From: Cryptomeria japonica
Lineage: Eukaryota; Streptophyta; Pinopsida; Cupressales; Cupressaceae
Reading direction: 5' to 3'
Assembly (NCBI RefSeq): GCF_030272615.1
Contig: NC_081406.1
Span: 218,682,997-218,746,996, forward strand
Length of the DNA stretch: 64,000 nt
Shown: piece by piece, positions 59,071 through 64,000 of the stretch
Position numbering within the stretch: position 1 is the first letter of the stretch
Layout of the letters: each line of letters begins with the position of its first letter
The notes under the pieces: generated by a model
The model's input: only the letters and a program-made list of their open reading frames with translations
Databases searched by the model: none
Told to the model about the DNA's origin: nothing
Made by a program: the position numbers and the translations under genes

Positions 59071-60900
59071 TATTTTTGGAAATTTTCAAGGATAATGTAT
59101 GATATGCAACTAAATGCAAACCAAATAAATGAAGATGCAAATCTATGGAAAGAATGCAACCTATGTTTTTGGTTGTTTTTGAAGATTTTGACAAAATTTT
59201 TGGAATGCAAATCTAAAAGAGACCCTTAGGAAATTGAAATGATGTCTAGACCTCAAAAGGACAAAAAGACCAAATGACAAAAGGACAAGATGACAATGTC
59301 TCCCTTATATGCTTGGATACTAAGCTAGGTTTGACGAAATGATAAAAGATAAAAGTTTGATAAGGTCAAGACTTCTTAACAATAACTTAGGGTTTACCAA
59401 AGATTTGGATTACTCAAGGATGACAAAACCTAGTTTTTGAGACTATATGCAAAAGGGACAATTAGTATGCAAATGACCCTAATATGATATGACAATGACC
59501 CAAGCTTAATAAAGAGACCTAGGGTATGGAAATATGAATGTATGACAATAGTATGACTTTAATGCAAGAGGACACATGCAAATGGATGACCCCTATTGAA
59601 AGGAGTATGACTTAGGTGAAAACTAACCTTGGTACTTGACAATGACTTTCCAAAATGCAACCTAGGATGAACCTAAATGTAAGTGACATGAATGTTAAGA
59701 CAAGATTTGGAACAATGTTTGCTCATCATGCTTGAAGGTGTGTTTTGAACCTTGTTGAACGTTTGTTGGATGAATGTCTCGTGTTTAATCTTATGTTAGA
59801 TCAATTTGTCTTGTTCTTGAAATGAGATACAATTCAACTTTTGACAAGCAAAGAATACAAAGATATTTCAACTTAGACTCAAGACAATCATGCTCATTGA
59901 CACATTTCTTATGGATAGCAAGGACATTAGGTACTTGAGAGGTAGACTCATTATGGGATTCAGGGAGAATACATAGATGCTTGACCCCACGGGCTCCCCT
60001 CCACGACACTCACTTCTTAGGGCAGTCAAGCATTAGTCCCCATGGAAATCTCCCCATGGCGAACTTAGTATCTCTTCCAAGTATCCGAATTTGTCCTTCT
60101 CAAGCAACGAGAAGGGTTTTTGGCCTCTAAAAACAAGGTATGTAGTAAGGATTTTTGTTAAGCATTACTCCTTGATGTCATGCAAGCGTGATTGAGACAT
60201 TAAGCCCATCAAGATACCAAACAAATGTAGTCACGCAAGCACGATTTAGACCAAGAGGCCCTACTTAGATGTTGATATAAGAAAGAGTTCAAGGGTCATC
60301 ACTTCCCAAGTAAATGCAATTCCCACGTAACACTTCCTTCAAAGCTTTCGCCCATCAGGTATTTTTTTATAGTGAGTTAGAATGCTAAGGAATTCTAGCC
60401 GTACTCACTTTAGGTCATTCCCTTCTCACGATTATCACTTGCTTGCAAAAGCAAAGTGGTCGGGAAGGCAGGCCCTCTAAATGTGACACACAATCAACAA
60501 CACAAGCATGGTATCGAAGATCTGGATTTTTGATCACCCTAAGAAGGATGAGAGCATACTCTCCTACTCCAATGTCACACTCAAAAATCAAAGCAAACAA
60601 ATGTTCATTCCAACCTATTTAGAAATCACTAGGTGCCTAAAAATTAATTGCAAACACAAGATTTGGTTGTTTCTCCAAGGCAACCTGCAAAAAACCCAAG
60701 TTAGAAGTTTGAGGTGTTCATTCTTTGACTATCGAACCTGCATAAAACATGTTAGTAGTTTGATTTGTTGTCTTTTCCATACGTATGCCAAGATTCTGCA
60801 CAAATAATTAGTACCAAAATCCAAAGCACAGAAAACAGAATGCAAAAACAAGACAATTTTCAAGTAAAACACTGCATTTTTACCTATGTTCTGGACTTTA

Positions 60901-61112
60901 CACAGGCGCAGAACTTAGAACATAGGCGCAGAAGCCATGACACAGGCGCAAGATTACACAGGCGCAGGTTGCTTTACACAAGCACAGGATTCATTACACA
61001 AGCGCAGTTTTTTTTTTTTTTTTTTTTTTGTACAGAAGCGCAGAATGCACTGACACAGGCGCAAAACTCATAAAAAATGCAATTATGTGCCTTACACAGG
61101 CGCAAAAGTCTC
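60901..61112. repeat. ACAGGCGCA motif array in the leader of the minus-strand element
   Basis: The 9-mer ACAGGCGCA or close variants (ACAAGCGCA, ATAGGCGCA, AGAAGCGCA) occurs about ten times in 210 bases, spaced about 15-25 bp, with an interrupting poly-T run at 61006-61029. It lies between the primer-binding site and the coding region, where plant LTR elements carry leader and packaging signals. Confidence 0.75.
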
Positions 61113-61208
61113 TAGAAAACCCTGCACGACCCTATTTTTGGGTTTTTAGCCTGCAAATCAACTTGAAAGCACTCAAAAACACCATAAAGGGGTTAGATGG
61201 TTAGTGTT

Positions 61209-61227
61209 CACGTCGGGTTCACCAATT
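61209..61227 (-). promoter_or_regulatory. Primer-binding site of the minus-strand element
   Basis: The plus strand GTTCACGTCGGGTTCACCA ends in CCA like a mature tRNA. The complementary minus-strand copy starts TGGTGAACCC, two bases from the LTR. The priming tRNA cannot be named with certainty from these bases. Confidence 0.7.
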
Positions 61228-61229
61228 AA

Positions 61230-62565
61230 TGTACGTTAGGAAATAGGAAATCATCACAAACAATATAAAAAATATTAATCATTAGCTCAATCACAAAAGC
61301 TCATTGCAATGATCTATCCTAAACAACACTATCAATAGAGACATAAAGATAAAACATTCAAAAGTAAATACTATGCAAACCAAACATGGATATGAATGCT
61401 TCTTCATGTGGCTCCATTGTTCTTCTTTCCTTTTCAAATAGTTTTGTTGTGGATCTCACCTACAAGTGCACATACATGATTGAAAGCAAGTAGGTAAGAA
61501 AATTGCTCAAAAGTACTCGAAGCGTGATTGATTAGAAATTCGATAATCTGATTAGGGGCTAGGGATTGATTGAAGAAAATCGTCCAATTTATAGAGAAAT
61601 TGGAGAAAAGACAAGATTAGCATGACATTGTTATTTTGGCAATTGATTTCGAAAATGGCACAATTGAGTGGAAAGAGGAAGGTTATGACACCTTCTATGT
61701 CATGAATTATGACATATTTCCAATGCAATGGTTAGAGGACTAAAAGCTTATGACATCTTGCTATGCCAAGAGTATGACGCATGAGAAATTCATGCTTCCA
61801 CCGAAGCACAAAAATAGGGAGAACTAGAGACAATTTAATTAGGTGGAATTGCAATTAGGAAATTAGAAAATAGGTGGAATTTAAGAATTAGAAATAATGA
61901 AAATAGGAAATTAGAAATTTAGAAAATTAGAAATAATGGAAATTAGAAAATTAGGTAAATTAATTAATAATTTGTCATTTATTAATTAATTCACAAAAAG
62001 AGGAATAATTAGCCAATTAAATGAACATTTAATTGTGACAAGAAGACTTAGGATAAATAAATAAATTATTTAACCTAGAGGGAAAATGCCAAACAAGATT
62101 AAATGAATAAATCATAAAACCTTGGAAGATGAATTAGAAATGCAAGGATGACAATTAGGTCTTGACAAATGATAGTTAATATCGATTCGATCATGATTTT
62201 GAATTGATAAATGAACAGTGTTGATAAATGATTTGATTGAGATTGGTTGACAAAAATCAATGACAAATTGACCAAATTGACATGATTGAAAAGGACAAGG
62301 ATCGATGACAAATCGATCGTAATATGACAAGATTGACAAGGACAAAGATTGACCAAAATCATGATTGAAGATTGTTGTCGACAAGACCAAATTCGAAAAT
62401 GAGACAGATGAAGAATGTAGAAGAATGACTTGATGCTCGCAAATGATAAAGATCAAGCGCGTGACATAGGAGAAATGTTAATGCGACGCAAAAACCTAAA
62501 ATGAGGCAATGCGCAAATGTTAAAGCATGACTTCGCAAGCGTTGACCATTTTTTAGGTGTCTACA
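61230..62565 (-). repeat. 5' LTR of the minus-strand element
   Basis: The LTR is 1336 bp, with TGTACGTTAGG and GTGTCTACA ends. It contains an AT-rich stretch of short 'aaattagaaa' repeats near 61850-61960 and several 'gattgacaaggacaa' phrases near 62280-62345. Confidence 0.85.
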
Positions 62566-63140
62566 ACAGGGATGAGGGTTTCTTGTAGATATTATCTCGA
62601 CAAGATTAAGGGTTCGATACCTTTTGAGGGAGGTTGACATTAATAATCAAATAAGAAGTTATGTTTCAAGTTGCTGTCAATTTTTTTATAAAATATAATA
62701 ATTTTAAACATTCCAACGTCGATCTTGGCTGTAAGCTGCGATAAGGTTCTTATGCAGAACAATGGAATGGTTTGATCCAAATCTGGCAAGATAAGAATTC
62801 AGGTTAGAGCTGTGTTTGGTCATCATTATCGAGGACATCATTTTTTAGGGAAGGGCCGAATAGCAATGAAAAGGAAATTTTGGATGATCTTTAAGTATTC
62901 TTTCAAATAGATTAACCTAGATGTGAATTATCCAGGGATTCATGTATCTTGTTCTTTATTATTAGCTTTCTGTAGCATTAGTTTTCTGATCCATTAATGG
63001 ATCTGGGCTAGACCGGAGGTTTTCTTCCCTCCATTCTTTCCTATCGGTGCCCACACTGAATGGAGTTGTAATTATCTTTTTTAATTAATAAAATCTCTCT
63101 GGCTTCAGCCTTTTACCGATCAAATAAATAAATAAATATA
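62566..63140 (+). mobile_element. Probable LINE 3' end
   Basis: The sequence ends 'ttaataaaatctctctggc', then 'ttcagccttttaccgatc' and an (AAATAAAT) tail at about 63119-63138. That is the usual look of plant L1-type 3' ends. It continues leftward across the LTR element to the DNA before 53565. Coding remnants are too decayed to name. Confidence 0.5.
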
Positions 63141-63600
63141 ATTTAAATGAATAATATATATTATATATTATAGATAATATATATCAATATATTATGTTAT
63201 ATATTATATAATATATATTAATATTATATTATACATTATATAATATATAATATTGATTGTATGTTCAAATGGAAAAAGGTAAAGGTATCGGATATCCAAT
63301 ACCAGTGGGTATTTTTATACTTGGCTGTGGCCACCCGTGGGTGATTTTTATCCACAAGTTTGGCGATTTGGACAATTCAATATCCTATTAAAATCAGATA
63401 TCTAATTCTTGGAGCATATTTTCATAAAATCTTGACATTAGGTATGAATTTTTTTCGATTTCTTTGTCTTTTTATTATTTATTCACATTTTTTGATTTGT
63501 TTTTCAATTTTTTTTATATAAACTAGTTTTTATTTATTTCAAATACACTGTTGTTTGAAATTTGTTAATTAAATCAAAATTTTCAACTTCAATCAGTTTA
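63141..63600. other. AT-rich DNA with inverted TA words
   Basis: 63141-63260 is composed of TATA/ATAT words. 63270-63420 contains phrases ('ggatatccaata') that also occur near 51780-51860, at the other side of the LINE and LTR block. No gene is seen. Confidence 0.4.
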
Positions 63601-63603
63601 AAT

Positions 63604-64000
63604 GGGTGATACTAATGACAATCCACAACCACCACAACTGCCACAATCACCAAACCCTCTGTTACCAAAACCTCCATTCCCAAACCCCCCTCTCAATTCA
63701 AGATTTAATTGGTCAAAATTTGAACCAATTGAGGGGGATTGCTAATGTTTATAATATAATCCCTTGTCTATCCTAGATGTTAACCACACTAAATGTAAAA
63801 ATAGCTAATGCAAAAATCGTCACCACTGAGCACAATGTCGTTCTTTTGTGGTGAAAAGCCATGAGGAATAAATACACAAATGGCTTGTCCTATGAAGAGG
63901 TGAAGAACCTCAAGATATCCAAAGATGATATTGCCACCCTTTTTATTAATCCTTGCACCAAACAACTTGTAGATGTGAAAAAAACTAAACTTTCCGTCAA
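63604..64000 (+). other. Possible decayed coding fragment running off the window
   Basis: A short frame starts MGDTNDNPQPPQLPQ and stays Pro-rich and Gln-rich before ending after about 48 codons. Further on, another frame reads like protein (NGLSYEEVKNLKISKDDI) to the window end. This could be the start of another element or a pseudogene. I do not recognise the family. Confidence 0.3.

Larger units (their letters stand above)
53565..62565 (-). mobile_element. LTR retrotransposon on the minus strand with Gln/Pro-rich coding region, no pol seen
   Basis: Ends are TGTACGTTAGG and GTGTCTACA at both LTRs (TGTA...TACA). Target duplication is GCAGG/ACAGG (53560-53564 and 62566-62570, one mismatch). 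Next to the LTR at 61230, plus-strand 61209-61227 reads GTTCACGTCGGGTTCACCA. It looks like a tRNA 3' end, so on the minus strand it is the primer-binding site, which fixes orientation. A purine-rich stretch abuts the other LTR. The interior (7.1 kb) holds one long Gln/Pro-rich coding region and long non-coding parts. I could not find protease, RT, RNase H or integrase. It appears non-autonomous. The coding region has about one break. Confidence 0.8.

Overview
This window looks like nuclear DNA of a large-genome plant. A gymnosperm or other conifer-like seed plant is my best guess, but that is inference. The sequence is AT-rich, gene-poor and packed with nested LTR retrotransposons, LINE pieces, tandem repeats and microsatellites. 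I see no bacterial, organellar or RNA genes. The only host protein-coding genes I can support are two intact two-exon paralogs of the plant DUF599 membrane-protein family, at 6064-8523 and 25826-28244. Their predicted proteins are both 254 residues and about 92% identical by hand count.

Layout. 1-4207 is the 3' part of a decayed Ty3/gypsy element ending in a 489-bp LTR. From 4208 starts copy 1 of a duplicated DUF599 segment. It runs to about 9365, is split by some 11.7 kb of later DNA, and resumes at about 21056-21850. Much of the split is two very long LTR-type units in opposite orientation, at 9622-14006 (minus) and 15346-20555 (plus). Each has its own short target-site duplication and reads as a giant solo LTR. 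The second sits inside a minus-strand LINE. 21851-24280 is featureless. Copy 2 of the DUF599 segment runs from about 24281 to 30480 and carries its own 814-bp LINE ORF1 insertion. It ends in about four units of a roughly 355-bp satellite-like repeat, which is present only once in copy 1.

32442-40085 is a complete-looking LTR element with a zinc-knuckle Gag frame and a second unfamiliar coding region, and no recognisable polymerase. 41724-48579 is a minus-strand Copia relic with almost no interior. A much younger Copia-type element (43192-48393) is inserted in one of its LTRs. 48585-53564 is AT-rich DNA with an (AT)n tract, a 1.2-kb polypyrimidine tract and several dinucleotide repeats. 53565-62565 is a minus-strand LTR element with a Gln/Pro-rich coding region and again no visible polymerase. 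62566-63140 resembles a LINE 3' end. The last 400 bases hold a short Pro-rich frame I cannot identify.

How the parts relate. Comparing the two DUF599 segments gives a relative insertion history, because each copy serves as the empty site for insertions in the other. The most striking sequence structure is in the U3-like region of the two giant LTRs. Each holds some 16-20 copies of a near-perfect palindrome, in one copy spaced about every 170 bp. The two copies carry different stem base pairs and loops, yet the stem still pairs.
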